Source of the DNA: Vitis vinifera
Taxonomy: Eukaryota > Streptophyta > Magnoliopsida > Vitales > Vitaceae
Length of the DNA: 64,000 nucleotides
Direction of reading: 5' to 3'
Assembly: GCF_030704535.1 (NCBI RefSeq)
Contig: NC_081820.1
Span: 27,323,001 to 27,387,000, forward strand
How positions within the stretch are numbered: the first letter of the stretch is position 1; each line of letters begins with the position of its first letter. The position numbers and the translations under genes are program-made. The notes beneath the pieces were generated by a model. The model was not told where the DNA came from. It did not search any database and saw nothing but the letters and a program-made list of their open reading frames with translations. Positions 23,127-35,665 of this stretch are shown here, in pieces.

Positions 23127-26100
23127 ATGCCTTTTTGCCGCGTCGGGCACTACCAGAACGCCGGCGATACCGGAGGTAACAATGGAATCGGGATTTACTA
23201 TAGAACCTATGGCCACGGACCCATAAAGGTTCTTCTCATCATAGGTCTGTAATCTGATGAGTTTTTTTTTTTTTTTTTTTGTTGGGGTTTTTTTGAATTG
23301 GATTTTGGCTTAATTTTTGTGGGTCATTGATGGTTTTGCGATCAATGGTCAGGATTGGCGGGGACCCATGACTCTTGGGGCCCACAAATCAGGGGGCTGA
23401 CCGGAACGGAAACGCCAAATGATGATGATGATTCTGGCGCCGATGGGAGGGGTCCCGGTGAGGATGGAGATGGTGGATGCAATGGAGGTATTGAAGTCTG
23501 TGCATTTGATAATCGTGGAATGGGTCAGAGCTTTGTGCCCACCAAAAAATCAGAATATACGTGAGTTTTCTCAAAATTGGTGCTTTATTTTTTATTTTTT
23601 CATTTCCTGTAATTTTAATTTTGATTCTTTTGGGTACTTTTTTATTGATGCGTTTTGATAAAAATTTTAGGATGAATTTTTTCTTAATAACTCAAAAGTT
23701 GTTTGGTCTCTGAGAAAATGAGGGAAAAAGGAAGGGAAGTAAAGTTTGAATTGTGTGTTTTATGCTATTTTGGGTTTTCTTATGAAATGGTGAGTCGCCT
23801 GAGCCGAGGCAAGTGTTTGAATTAGGAACAGTTGAGTGGAGGTTTGTGTTTTCTGGCCCCCAAGACTCGTAACCAACATTTTCTTAGCTACCAATCAGAG
23901 CATTATATTTATCACTTTTAGCAAGGATATGCTTTAAAAGGTATTTTATATCAGTTGAAATGAACTTTGTATGATTGCTGAGTGCAGAACAAAAATTATG
24001 GCAAAAGATGCAATAGCTTTAATGGATCATTTGGGTTGGAGGAAAGCTCACATTTTTGGGCATTCAATGGGTGAGTCAATGATTCTGATTTTTCATACCA
24101 AGATTCTGACCAGTATTTCTTATAATTTATCCCAAAAAGGATGGCTTTTGAATTTAATTTTGTTTCCTCCAAAAGAAAAGTGCATAGGGGTCAAAAAATT
24201 TAGGCTCCCTTCTGCATTTGGCTGTTCAGATTTGAATATAACCTCTTTGGTCCATGGTGTCTAAATTCAATTTTGAATGTATTCTTTTGTGAATTCATCA
24301 AACAGTTCCAATTCCACCATTCAACAAAACACAACCTTGGCATTCCCCGAGAAAGGATGCTAATTTGGAATAACTTTTAGTATTATTTAAAATGTGCTAG
24401 ATTTACAGTATCAACCCGAGACAGAGCAGAGTTAAGCTCATGATTGATTGTATTAACGCTTGTTTCTATATGTGATAGAAAATTTGGAGGATAAGCTGAG
24501 TTCATTCTACTGCAGGCAAAACCTTTTTCTTTTCTTTCCCCCTTGTTAACTTATTTATCTTGTTGCAACAGGAGCTATGATAGCTTGCAAATTGGCAGCA
24601 ACCGTGCCTGATAGAGTTCTGTCTTTGGCTTTACTGAATGTAACAGGTGGTGGTTTTGAATGTTTTCCAAAGGTATTATGTCTTTGTCGGTATCTTACAG
24701 TCGGATATGTACAGTTCTCCTTTAACTGCAGATCATTAATGTGTGTAAACATTGAATGAATACAAATTTATTGGTTTTCTCCCAAGTAGATATCATTTCA
24801 TTATCACCATTTTAGTGAACATAAGAAAACAGTGTAGAAGTTAAAGTTCAAGGGCTTAACGTTTTCTTGTTGAGCTCCTTCCACTGATATCATATCTGTA
24901 AAGCATGCATCGAACATGTCCAAGTTGGACATGGTCAGGCCTAATGGTCCTGACTGATTTCAAGACAAATTCAAGTTAGGCAAATTCAACCTGAGCTAGT
25001 TTTGGGCTCACACCCTTGTTGAACTTATCAATGGTCAAACTATTTTCCTTTATTTATTTTTATTTTTTTGCAGCTTGACCGAAAGACTCTATCGATCGCA
25101 ATCCGTTTCTTGAAGGCAAAAACTCCTGAGCAAAGGGCAGCTGTTGACTTAGATACTCATTACACAGAGGTCAATAATGTTCTTTTTCTTGTCTATTTGT
25201 GCTATTATATAAATTATTTATAGATGATTGCTGAGGAGTACTCGAAAGGCAGTTTTTAAATCAAATGGTTTGATCTTTGCTCAAAAAACAGACTCTCCTT
25301 CTCTCTCTCTCTAGTTTTTTTGCCAAGTTTCATTATTGGCTTGGGTGGATGATTATAGTGACAGTAGGATTCTACTCTGGCTCAAGTTGATACAGTAGTA
25401 ATTTTTACCTGCTGGCCTCAATTCTGATATTGAGTTAAAGACAATTTTTGCATACGAACGTTTAAATCTTTAAATATTAACTTAGCTTTGTTTCATTTTA
25501 AGCCAGTCAAATCTCAGAAATGGAATTTATTTGCAGTCAGGTTGTAAACTGAAGAATTTGATTGCAATTTCTATTAGAAAAAGAAAAAAAGAGAATATGA
25601 TTTACTTTTCTTCTGCGGCTTACAGAAAACTCATGGGATTTCACCTTGATGTACAGGAATATCTTGAGGAATTCATTGGACCTAACACGAGAAGAGATAT
25701 TTTGTATCAAGTAAGGATACTATATAGATGACCGACATTAACTTATGCATTATAATCACATTCTTGAAGTTAAAAGTGGACAAAGTTACTTTTCTTCTGA
25801 TTGATACGTCTGACAAGATGTTGCCAACCTTCATGTCCGATGAATATTAGATTTCCAGCTCTACTGAGGACACATGCTAAAATGTAAAGCAGCATGGCGA
25901 GATATAAATTTGTATATGTATGCAAGCTATTGGAAACTCTCATTTGTTCCCTGATTACATGTTTTCTGAACTAATGTTTTAGAGGACTATTCAGAAGAGT
26001 ATTAACATCTTTATCCTTAAAAAGGACTAGCATATTGGAAGTTTGTTTCCAGGATCTCAAAGACGATAAACTTCCTTTTCTAAGTCTAGCAGTTGCTTGT

Positions 26101-27203
26101 TTGCAATCATCATGTGGAAGTTCATTATGGGTCAAAAAAAGATTAAGTTGGGACGATAATCTTGGGCTCTCAACTTATGTTGATGCTCTTCTTTGTCTTA
26201 TTGACATCATAATAGCTCAATTAATTGTTGGCAGTGACCATGTTGCAATGTGCATTCTAAATTCACTCGAAACCGCTGTCTTATTGACATCATAATAGCT
26301 CAATTAATTGTTGGCAGTGACCATGTTGCATTGCGGATTCTAAATTCACTTGAAACCCGCCTTATGCAGGAATATGTGAAAGGTATATCATCGACTGGGA
26401 TGCAATCCAATCATGGTTTTGAAGGTCAAATTAATGCATGCTGGACACATAAAATGACAAAAGCAGAACTTGAATTGATCCGCACGGCTGGGTTTCTTAT
26501 ATCAGTTATTCATGGCAGGTATGTGCTTAGAATTTAAAATTACTGCTCATCTATCCTACTGGCTTCGAGATTTATAATACTTTCTCAGAAAACTTACTAG
26601 AGCTCCCCTGGATGCATAGATATGACATCATTGCTCAAATATGTCACGCAAGGCGACTTGCAGAGAAGCTTCAGCCTTGTGCTAAAATGATTGAGCTTCA
26701 TGGGGGACATCTAGTGAGCCATGAGAGGACTGAAGAGGTACCTTATGACATTTTCAACATAAAATTTTTCTTAATTCTGCTTTGTGAAGCTGAATTTTTG
26801 TAAATTTTAAAATAAAATTTTAGGTCAATCAAGCTCTTCTTGAGTTGATTAATGCATCAGAAACAAAGATTAGCCCGCATGATTGGACAAATTTGACCAA
26901 GGAAACCTCTGGTAAGGATTACTGAGGATCTTTTCCTCTTTCTTGTATGTTTGTGCATTTCTATGGAATCAAATATCCTCTGCTGACACACGCTGTTCTA
27001 ATTCAGGGTGCCTAGTCACATGGATGTCACGTAGAAGAACCGATGCCGATGGAGGAAGCAGTCCATGTTTCTTGTTTTCAATTCTAGAAAAGCTTCATCT
27101 TTGCATATTGTACCTGTTTGGTCTCTTCATGTTGGCACAGGAATATGGAAGAAGAGCTTTGAGACGTATAAAACCAGTTGGAGTTGGAGCTTCCGTCAAA
27201 TAA
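23127..27203 (+). CDS. Alpha/beta-hydrolase fold protein
   Basis: Ten exons, 23127-23244, 23353-23560, 23988-24070, 24572-24672, 25074-25169, 25657-25710, 26370-26518, 26620-26737, 26824-26911 and 27007-27203, join to 403 aa. The nucleophile elbow is GHSMG (Ser135), rebuilt across the exon 3/4 junction. The acid is probably Asp272 in HGRYD and the base His300 in HGGH, so the catalytic triad looks complete. The oxyanion loop is IGLAGTHDSW (about 38-47). A Gly/Asp-rich insert (about 58-76) follows it, which is unusual. The C-terminal exon adds a hydrophobic stretch (LFSILEKLHLCILYLFGLF) and a basic tail, so the enzyme may be membrane-associated. The substrate cannot be read from the sequence; the family includes esterases, epoxide hydrolases and hormone hydrolases. 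A close relative sits next to RCF3 in Arabidopsis (about At5g53050, from memory). Confidence 0.87.
26195..26360 (+). repeat. Tandem duplication, two 83-bp units, in hydrolase intron 6
   Basis: Units 26195-26277 and 26278-26360 both begin GTCTTATTGACATCATAATA and differ at only a few bases. The second unit ends 9 bases before exon 7, so the duplication abuts the splice acceptor. Only the downstream copy is followed by the CAG acceptor. Confidence 0.9.
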
Positions 27204-29298
27204 GCTGATGTAAGAATAAAACCCTAGTTATTTTCTGGTAGTACAATTCATCTTTCTCGCCTACCCTGATATTTTCACTTCATTCTGTTCAAATACATAC
27301 TTCCATACCATTATAGGGAGCTCAACAGCTTTGTGTCCCTTGACTTTGTAGGGACTAAATTAGTTTCTGAGCCCAGAAACATCGGCTTTCTGATTTAAGC
27401 AATTGACCCATCATACTGCCTGCTTGGCAAAGTTATGAAGAACACGATGAACTGAACCGACCAGATTTTCTATGACTAGATTTCCATCCAACAACAATGG
27501 AGGGAGATCAGAATGGCCAGTATGTACTAACACTGAAAGGGGAAGGTTTGCAGGAAGAGGATGGCAGACAAAAAGCATCCCTCTCTCCTTCACCTCGTGG
27601 TTCTATGTACCATGATTCAAGAATGGTTTTACACTAAGCTTAAAAAGATTATCTCACTTGTAGTTTTTTGAATCTCTATACATCTACGAGTCTAGTCCAT
27701 AAAAATAAAAAATAAAATAAAACTTACAATTGTGTTTTTATGAAGCAGACGGAAAAAAGGCCAACAATCAAATTTGGCCAAAAACACAGGTAGAATGGGG
27801 AAAGTCTTTTTAGTCTAAACCCTAAATACAGAGCACTTCTGAATTAGTTTGAAAACTGAGCCGGGAAACTCAGACTATGGACCTTACAGGAGGTTTTGGA
27901 TGCCAAGCAACCCACCCCAAGCCATCCCACACAGGAAAAAACAAATGGCCATTTGGATTATGCATATCAAAGAACTTTCAAGAGACAGAACAGCGCAGGC
28001 AGAACTTGATGACAAGAAGTCAGAGTACATACCTCAGTCCATAATAGATAAGCCTGCACTACACTATTCATTCTTCACAGGGAGAGAGAGAAAGAGAGGC
28101 AGCAACTGAAAAAGAGAGAGAGAGAGAGAGAGGTGCAAATCACTTACCTGATGAGCCTGCAACAACAGCATGCCTACGCTCTTTATTCCTCACATAAAGG
28201 GAGAGAGAGAGAGAGAGAGAGAGAGTAGAGAAGAGAGGCAAGAAGTTCATTATTCAAAGAAAGAGAGAGAGAGAGGGAGAGGGAGAGGAGATTCTCAAGT
28301 CTCCCAATAATATTCCATTGCTTCCAAAAGGAGAACAGCATTCCATGCCCACCAATGGATAATATACTAGTGGAATATACTAAGATGCTCTTATCTTATC
28401 ATATCATATTACTCTATGATATTTATTTTCATGAATATGTAGCGTAGTCAACAAACCATATCCTTATGATTATGCTATAAAATAATAAAAACGATTGCTT
28501 ACTGAAAGAGTGATTTTTCCATTCTGAATTACACTATTCATGTGATGCTGATTTCAGGAAATTATGGTAGTATTAAATAATAAAAATGATTGTTTACGTA
28601 GTTTTAACAATTTTACCAAATCGCTAGAATAGTAGAGTTCATTTTCCACCATAATCTTCATTATATAGTATTAAATTTAATGTGATGGTCTTTTGAGATG
28701 GATTATTATTTAAAGGATGGAGAGATTTAATTATTTTATATATGAAAATATTTAAATCTTAAAACCCTTTTTCTTAAAAGTTGTAACCTTCAAACACCAA
28801 ACACCTTTAATAAAATAAAAAAAAGAAGAAGAAAACCAATATTGGAATTCCAATGGTATCTTTTATCATTATTATTATTAACTATTTAAAAATATGTTAT
28901 ATTAATCAATGATTTAAATTATATGTCACATTAATATTTTCATATGATAATTTAAATTTTTCCTTAAATATTTTTTTTTGCGGTCAATAAAATAATTTCA
29001 ACCCGCCCAAAAAGAAGTTATCGACTTATTGTACCCAACAAAATGACCTGGTTTCTTTTTTCAATTAACAAAGCAATAGTGGGTCGAGTGTGGGTTAATT
29101 TCAACCCACCCAAATGGAGTTGTCGAGTGAGGGTTAATTTCAATCACTAATTCGGATCGGGTCGTTTATGGTTTAATTCCACACCCACCACCCTAAAGGA
29201 TTTATCGTTTCATCTTTTTCCCCCCGAAACCTAGTAGACGACTAGACTTTGCACTGAAACTCACCCCTTTGCGGAGGCCTTTTGCAGCTTGAGGGAAG
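27204..29298. other. Intergenic: hydrolase 3' UTR, GA-rich microsatellites, PCC1 promoter
   Basis: About 27204-27600 is probably 3' UTR. Several GA runs follow between 28081 and 28290, then AT-rich sequence to about 29200. The last 100 bases contain GTTTCATC and CGAAACC words and lead into the PCC1 start. No gene was seen. Confidence 0.5.
28081..28290 (+). repeat. Cluster of (GA)n microsatellites
   Basis: GA tracts lie at about 28113-28132, 28199-28226 and 28261-28289, separated by partly repeated text that includes ACTATTCATTCTTCACAGGGAGAGA-like sequence (given here in meaning; the shared word is GGGAGAGAGA). They may be BBR/BPC (GAGA-binding) sites or simple repeats. Confidence 0.85.
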
Positions 29299-32200
29299 AT
29301 GGAGGCTGTTGCTTCTCGCACCCCAGATGCTCAAACCCTTCCCTCTGAATGGGGGTTCAGCTGGTCTCTCTCTTCGCCTCCCTTTCTCTGTATATTTATA
29401 TTTGTGTGTGTATATCCATAGATGGATGTGTTTGTATGAAGATTTTTGCTGATAATACTATGTGGGTATCATTGATTTTTTTTTTTTTTTTTTGTATATC
29501 TTTTCTCATGGGTATGATCGTTGCTTTATGTATGTTGTGTATCTATGGATGGATCTACATGGTATTATGAGGATTTTGGCGTGGAATATCATGTGGGTGT
29601 CATTCATTTTTTGTTGGGTATGTGTTTTTCTTCATGGGCATGTTCATTGTTGATTTGGGCATCAGTGTCTGCTTTGTTTGTATGTGTTTTTCATTGGGTC
29701 AATGGAGAAAGTCATGTTCTTTACCATTATGAATGTATTTATGGGATTATAGGCATATTGGTTGGAGAAATTGAACATACAATGATGAAACTAATTAGGT
29801 TTTCTCAGAAGAGTGGAACGCTACATTTTTTATATTAGAAGTTGCGGCTAATTCAGATTTCTCTGAGTTTTAGGGTGAATTTGAGGCTTGGGGCAAATTG
29901 AGTTCAGACCCTTCTATTATTATGTATAGGGGTTGCAAATATGGGACTTAGAAGATGTACTATCGGTTTCTGTTGGTGATGGGGGAGACACCAGAGTTAA
30001 CAAATACATGTGTATGGTAAGTGGGGGTTTCATACTGTAATTCAATTTGATCTGGTTTCTGTTCAGATCAATTGGAAGAATTATTGGAAGTTGGAAACAT
30101 GGTTTTAAAAACCGGACCGGACCGGCTGGTCCGACCGGTCACCGTTCCGGTTCGGTCCGGTCATTAGACCGGATGGAGACCGAACCGGGATTGGACCGCT
30201 TGAACCGGCGGTCCAACCGGTGAACCGGACGAACCGGCCGGTTCTGAGGGAAAAAACCGGTTCAAATGATTTTAATTTTTTTTTTTGGTTTTCCAAATGC
30301 TCATTTTCAATCTCCATATTCTAATTTCCAAAATGAATGAAGACATGAATTTTATATTTATTAGTATGCAAAAATCTTCATGAATATTCAAACATTGACA
30401 TGTTATGTTTTTATTTTGAGTAATTATTTTAGTGTTGTGGACCTATGGTTGACATTTGTATTATTTGTTATGGACAATGTGTTAAGTTAATAACTCTTTG
30501 ATAATTTGGTTATTATAGGATAGTAATGGTTTGATTATTTGATAAATATTGAGTTTATTGACATTATGAATGTATAACATCTTATATTGTGTTATAAATA
30601 TCATATATGATAATTGATGACTTCTACAAGTAAAAAATTTTGTGACAAAACTCAAGTTACTCAATAAACAAAGTAGATGCTGTCAAAATTTACATAGAAT
30701 TTATTAATGTTTTAATTTTTTATATTATATAAAATAATAAAATATATATTTATGACGTCACCGGTTCGACCGGCGGTCCGACCAGTGAACCGTGAACCGG
30801 TAACTTTTTCGGTTCAATGACCGGTCCGGTTTTTAAAACATTACTTGGAAATGTATTTGATCAGCAACACAATTGAGCAAGAAAATTAGAACTTGATTGT
30901 GTAGGAATTTTGTTTCCTCTTTCTTTTAATATCTAAATGTTCTGTTTTGTTGGTGAGAAAATTTAGGAATGGAGAAGAAAAAAAAATTAAGCTTTGAAGT
31001 TAGGTTACTTGTTATTGGGACTTGAAGAGGCAAAAAAACCCTACTCAGCAGAGCCTAACACATCCATTTTGCTTGGCTGTGATAAGTTCTTGAGGTTTTT
31101 AGAAACCAAAAGAACTCAAATTCATAACATTCAAGATTTTATTCTTTCTTTTCCTTTGGTTTTCTAGGCAACCAAATGAAGGGCAAAGATTTGCCCCATT
31201 TGTTTCTGGGAGCTACTCTCAGGCAGAAAATTGGGGTCTCAGCTTGCTACCTTATTAAATGGGATATGTTGTGATAAAGCTTGCTAATTTACACATTTTC
31301 CACCAGCTTTTGTTTCCGAAATATTCCATCGTTTCACTGAAAATGAGAGGAAGCTACTTCCTGCTTCTTTTCTTGTCATGGAAAGAAAGCCGATGTCCTT
31401 TATGCCTGTTGGTACCATGTAGCCAATTTTGCAATGTGCCTTTTTTGTTCCATATCTTTCATGAAAACTTTGTAATTTTTCATGTTCTGGTTTGGTGAAC
31501 AGAACCTGATGTAACCCAGTTATAGGAAATAGGGATAAACCAGAATATACTCTTAATAACAAGGTTGTTAATTATTTAATTTTTCTAGCATTAGCACATG
31601 GGCTTCATTAGCTATAACCCTGTAGTTCTCAGTTTAAGGGGACAAGGCTTTTGGCTATTTTTTGAGTTTCCTTTTAGTATCGTATGTGGGGATTTTGGGG
31701 AAAGCAGAATAAAATGTTTGCAATTTTTAAGGTATTTTTTATGTCAGGGTATAAAAAATGATATCATCTGTTGTTCGTTGTCTATGTTTCTGACCTTGTC
31801 TGCCTTTCAGAAATCTTCCACAGCAACATGGCAAGAATTTTTTTGTGTTTTTTGTTTTCCTAAAGAACAAAAATTTGTCTGCAGTGATTTGGAAGTAGAT
31901 TATGAGTCTCAGGAGATTGCTTCCATTGTTTACTCAGCATTAGATGTTGATAAGGAGGTAACTCCTGACCCTTCGTTGCTCTTAAATCATCACTTGATTG
32001 GTTAATAGTCGTTTAATTAGATTCATATCCAATCCCATTCTCACTTGCAGTTGCATCCAGACAAAGTAAAGAGGCAAATGTCAGTCTCTGATGGGAAACT
32101 TTCAGTGTGAGCTTCTTTTCTGTGACATTATTTGTTGAAATCTTGTTAATCTATGTACTCTGTTGATATTTTGGTATATTGGAGGAATAATCCTCATATG

Positions 32201-32450
32201 GTTAGGAGAGAAAAACATATGAACATGATATCAGTACATGAACATCTTCGCAAATCACAATCCTTGTTTCATAACTGCAAACACAACCTGAAGATCCTTT
32301 TTATTGTGCAGGCATTTTGAGGGGGTGGAGGCAAGATTTCTTCGTGCATCATTTAGTGCCTTTGTTGACGTTCTAACCCTCGCTACAAAAACAGCCGAGG
32401 AATTTGGGAAAGGAATGGAATCGTGGCACCATTCACCAGTACCCAATTAG
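29299..32450 (+). CDS. PCC1: KEOPS/EKC complex subunit PCC1 (CTAG/LAGE3 family)
   Basis: Four exons, 29299-29363, 31885-31957, 32051-32106 and 32312-32450, join to 110 aa, the usual size for the family. The Pcc1 fold is recognisable from FSCDLEVDYES through DVDKELHPDKVKR, SVSDGKLSVHFEG, EARFLRASFSAF and LATKTAEEFG. PCC1 is the small dimerising subunit of KEOPS, which makes the universal t6A37 modification on ANN-decoding tRNAs together with Kae1, Bud32 and Cgi121. Exon 1 uses a GGTCTCTC donor; joining it to exon 2 rebuilds the Cys codon of FSCDL, which supports that border. Intron 1 is 2.5 kb and houses an inverted-repeat element. The gene is convergent with ABIL1, 678 bases apart. Confidence 0.9.
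30098..30842. mobile_element. Non-autonomous inverted-repeat element rich in CCGG (hAT-like MITE candidate)
   Basis: The left end reads GTTTTAAAAACCGGACCGG from 30102, and the right end is its reverse complement, finishing at 30839. Terminal inverted repeats are about 17-19 bases and the element is about 0.74 kb. Both subterminal regions (30110-30255 and 30758-30835) are dense arrays of CCGGT/ACCGG words in both orientations, while the middle is AT-rich with no ORF. The imperfect 8-base repeats AGTTGGAA (30089-30096) and ACTTGGAA (30843-30850) flank it and would fit a hAT-type 8-bp target duplication with one mismatch. No transposase is present. Boundaries are uncertain by a few bases and the superfamily call is tentative. 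Confidence 0.75.
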
Positions 32451-33128
32451 GACCTCCAGTTCCTTCATCAATGAGTTGTTACTTTAATTGATTTGAAAAT
32501 TTTCTTGATTTGGTTGTAGAATGACTTGCACAAATGTTTTGGGATGTTTTTAAGTTATTTTACCATGTAAAACCCTCTACTTTCTGGAAATGGATCTTGT
32601 TTAGCTTGTGTGGAATGTTTAGTTCAATTGCTCTGTTTGGCTTCTGGGAAAATGAGGAGTAAAAAAAACATTTGAGCAAATCATCTCTACACCAGGATAA
32701 ATGTCTCCATGATTGAGATCAAAACTAGGGGGAAAGGTAATCTGAAACTATGTCAAAATGGAAATCCAGCATGGAGAAAATGCTCCAAAAACCGAAAAAT
32801 CTGCTGCAACAATTGGAATTTGTGGTGTTGAAAAGGCTATGTTGAATCAAACCACCATGAATTTGAAAAACTTCATTTCAGATACTAGGGTTTTCAAGAT
32901 AACCAAACCATAATATCACCATCAAGCTCAACCCTGCCATTTAATATCGAAAAAACAAGAAATGATCAACCTTTGGTAGAACTTTAAACAATAGCTGGAA
33001 GCAATTTCATATAACGTCAATTGGTAAAATACATTGTGCATCATAGAAGATATTGAAAAATGGAAGTCTGCAGTGACTCCCTCTGGCTTCCATGGTTTCT
33101 TTTCTGTCTTCCTTTATTATCTATCATC
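32451..33128. other. Convergent intergenic region, PCC1 and ABIL1 3' ends
   Basis: 678 bases between two stop codons on opposite strands, made mostly of the two 3' UTRs. No other gene is visible. Confidence 0.6.
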
Positions 33129-35665
33129 TCAGTATTCATCCAAGTAAGTATATAGCATCTCATCTTTCTTCGACTTGCGTCGGCTGAGCAATGCCTTGAG
33201 GAGCCGTTTACTCTTGCTGGGGTATTGCTCCATATCTTTGGGGTTCTCCCTTTCAGGATGGAGCCGCATTGAAGCTGACTTTCTTGGTTCAGAAGGGTAC
33301 TGATAAACAAGAAAATATCAGTTAGTTGTTATATTGAATCAGCAAGTTACGCTATACCTCACTTCTCTACTCACCCGTCTTGCAGCAGCAGTGTTGGGAG
33401 TAGTCGGTCTGCTCGAGTTTGGAGTGGTTGGCCTACTAGAGACAGACCCAGATCGTAAAAGAGGAAACCGATGAGGTGAAACTGCCCGCTTCTCTGATTC
33501 ATAAGTAATCATCATTAGAACCTCAATGAAATGATACTTAAATATGAAGCTGCAAAGCTCTTATGAACAAACCTAGATCTTTTCTGGGCATGGTGCCAGT
33601 GAAGGAAAAGGTTGCTGGCCGAGAAAGCCGTGGAGAAGGTGATGGTGAATTCCCTTTTCTGCATTGATAATTGTTGAATTGTTCATCATTCTAGTTACAG
33701 AGAATTGATATACAACACAAAATATTTCATGGCTGTTACCTGAATGAAGATGATGGGGTGTCTATAATTGTGGCACGAACAGCTTCAAGAAACAAACCGA
33801 TTATAAAAACCAATCAAATTACACCTGATCTTGCAGAAGAAACTATACAAATTTGATGTAAAAAGAAGTATGGTACCATTCCTAAATTGATGCCAGTCAT
33901 CTTCATCATCCAGGCTGCGTCCCTGGTACTTCGATTTAGTTCTGCCACCATTCATGGTTTCCCCAACTGAACATGAAATTTGAGAAGTTGTAAACATCTA
34001 AAACCATCCAAAATCACCCAGTATATGGAAAAAAGAAAGGAAACTTCAATATGATATTCAGAAAAAGAGAGAATAGGGATTGAGAGGAGGGTGTTTGCCT
34101 GGCAAGATGTATCGTTTGTGGTACTTGGGTGTATCAATCACCAGTGACTGTTGGGAGACGCCCTCATGATCCATATATTCATGGCACGTCCGCAGTCTCT
34201 AAGATGACATATCAAGGGAACAAAACGTCAATACTTGGTGTAAATCCCAGTTCTTTTTTGTTTAGAATGAGAAGCATGGTTGAGAATATTTGGCATTGTT
34301 AGCAGAGCAGTGACCCATATGCTGAAGTTCTAGGAAAATCTTACTGGAATGAGAGGAGAATTCCCCCCCAATCTCCAAGCAGGGCACATATATGCATACA
34401 TGAGAAATACTTGGGCTACCAGTTTACCAATATTGCCCGAGATTTCCAGTCTGAAATTCGACCAAATGTTGGGGTCTGGATCTAAAGTTCCATATCTTTA
34501 TAACCCAATCAACAAGAATTGAAGATAATACAAGGGTACTTCTACCTTTCTTAGACTACATTTTTGTTCTACATAGAACTTCCAAGTTCTGATTCTGCAG
34601 TTCAGGTTCAAGAACCATCTCAAGCTACTGATATCTTTGATTTCAGAAATCTTCAAACACAAGGAAAACAGGAAAGGCTTGAGTGGTGTTTGGCCTAATT
34701 TTCAGTTTCCTATTTGATATGATCAAAGCTAAAACTTTTAAAAAGACCAGCTTCCAAAACTATAGCTGAAGTAAACGGTACAAGAGCAGAACTTTCATGG
34801 GTCCTTTACATATCATGATTCCAACTTTTTTCAAGATTACATCTTAAATTAAGTAGATAAACCGAGGATTAGTCTTAAGATGGTTATAAAGTATCCCCAT
34901 AAGTTTTCAATTCTCATTTGGATCTCTTTCTGCAGGGTTGTTAAAACAATATCTAAAACCTCTTATGTATCAACAATGAACTAAAAGCACCTGTTCAATG
35001 CAAGATACTCGAAGCTCTGTACCGGAAACTTCATCAACCTTTTCATCTAAGAGATCGTTCACCTTGTATGTCACAGAACCCAGATGGTCCACAGTATTCA
35101 CAAGAGCTTTAATGGCGTACTCTTTCAATGTCTCCATCACTCTGCATGATTCAAAACGCAATTAGAACGATAAAAACCAAATTTCAATTGAAAAAAACCA
35201 GTCAATGCTTGAGTGAATCTGAGCAACTCACATCTGTTTTTGGTCATCATTGGTGTAGGATAGCTCAAAATACTCAGCTGCTGAGTACAACTGTGATCTC
35301 AGATTCTTCAAATCCTGAAAGCACAAATCCAACAAGATGAAATTATTGAAAGCCCATGTCAGAAAACCTAGCTGCAGAGGCTTAAGATTCACAGAACCTA
35401 CAATAAATGTTGTGGGTCATGAAATTGAACCCATTATAAATGCTATCATGTACACAAAGCTTTCATATTCTGATGCCAACTACAATGAGATGAACAACAA
35501 TGGATTCTAATAAACTGAATCTGTTTTGAATCCGAAAATTTCAGCTCAAGAGAGAATGAGTACCTTGAGACTATCTGAGAACAGGAGGCTCTGCTCCATA
35601 GAAACCTCATCATAAGTTGATGCTTCTCGAGGGAGGGGGAGTGAAGATGAAGTCATGGTCTCCAT
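33129..35665 (-). CDS. ABIL1: ABI-like protein, SCAR/WAVE complex subunit
   Basis: Nine coding exons on the minus strand, 35564-35665, 35232-35314, 34991-35141, 34099-34198, 33877-33966, 33740-33782, 33573-33658, 33375-33493 and 33129-33299, join to 314 aa. The N-terminal helical ABI domain is clear ([48 protein letters not shown]), followed by [10 protein letters not shown] and a Ser/Pro/Thr-rich tail with a basic cluster. ABI proteins bind SCAR and NAP/SRA subunits and link Rho-type ROP signals to Arp2/3 actin nucleation. The first ATG is at 35665, and an in-frame ATG three codons on (35656) is also possible. Intron 4 has a GC donor (AG|GCAAAC). A 5' UTR intron of about 0.9 kb (35705-36589) precedes the coding exon. 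It is named ABIL1 from its length and tail; another ABIL member is possible. Confidence 0.85.

Noticed and set aside
26943-27006. Start codon at 26943 as a separate small gene covering the hydrolase C-terminus
   Set aside because: The sequence before 27007 is an intron of the hydrolase with GT-AG borders, and joining the exons keeps frame.
31598-32005. Plus-strand 135-codon frame read as one gene
   Set aside because: Only its 31885-31957 part is real, as PCC1 exon 2. The rest is intron on both sides.
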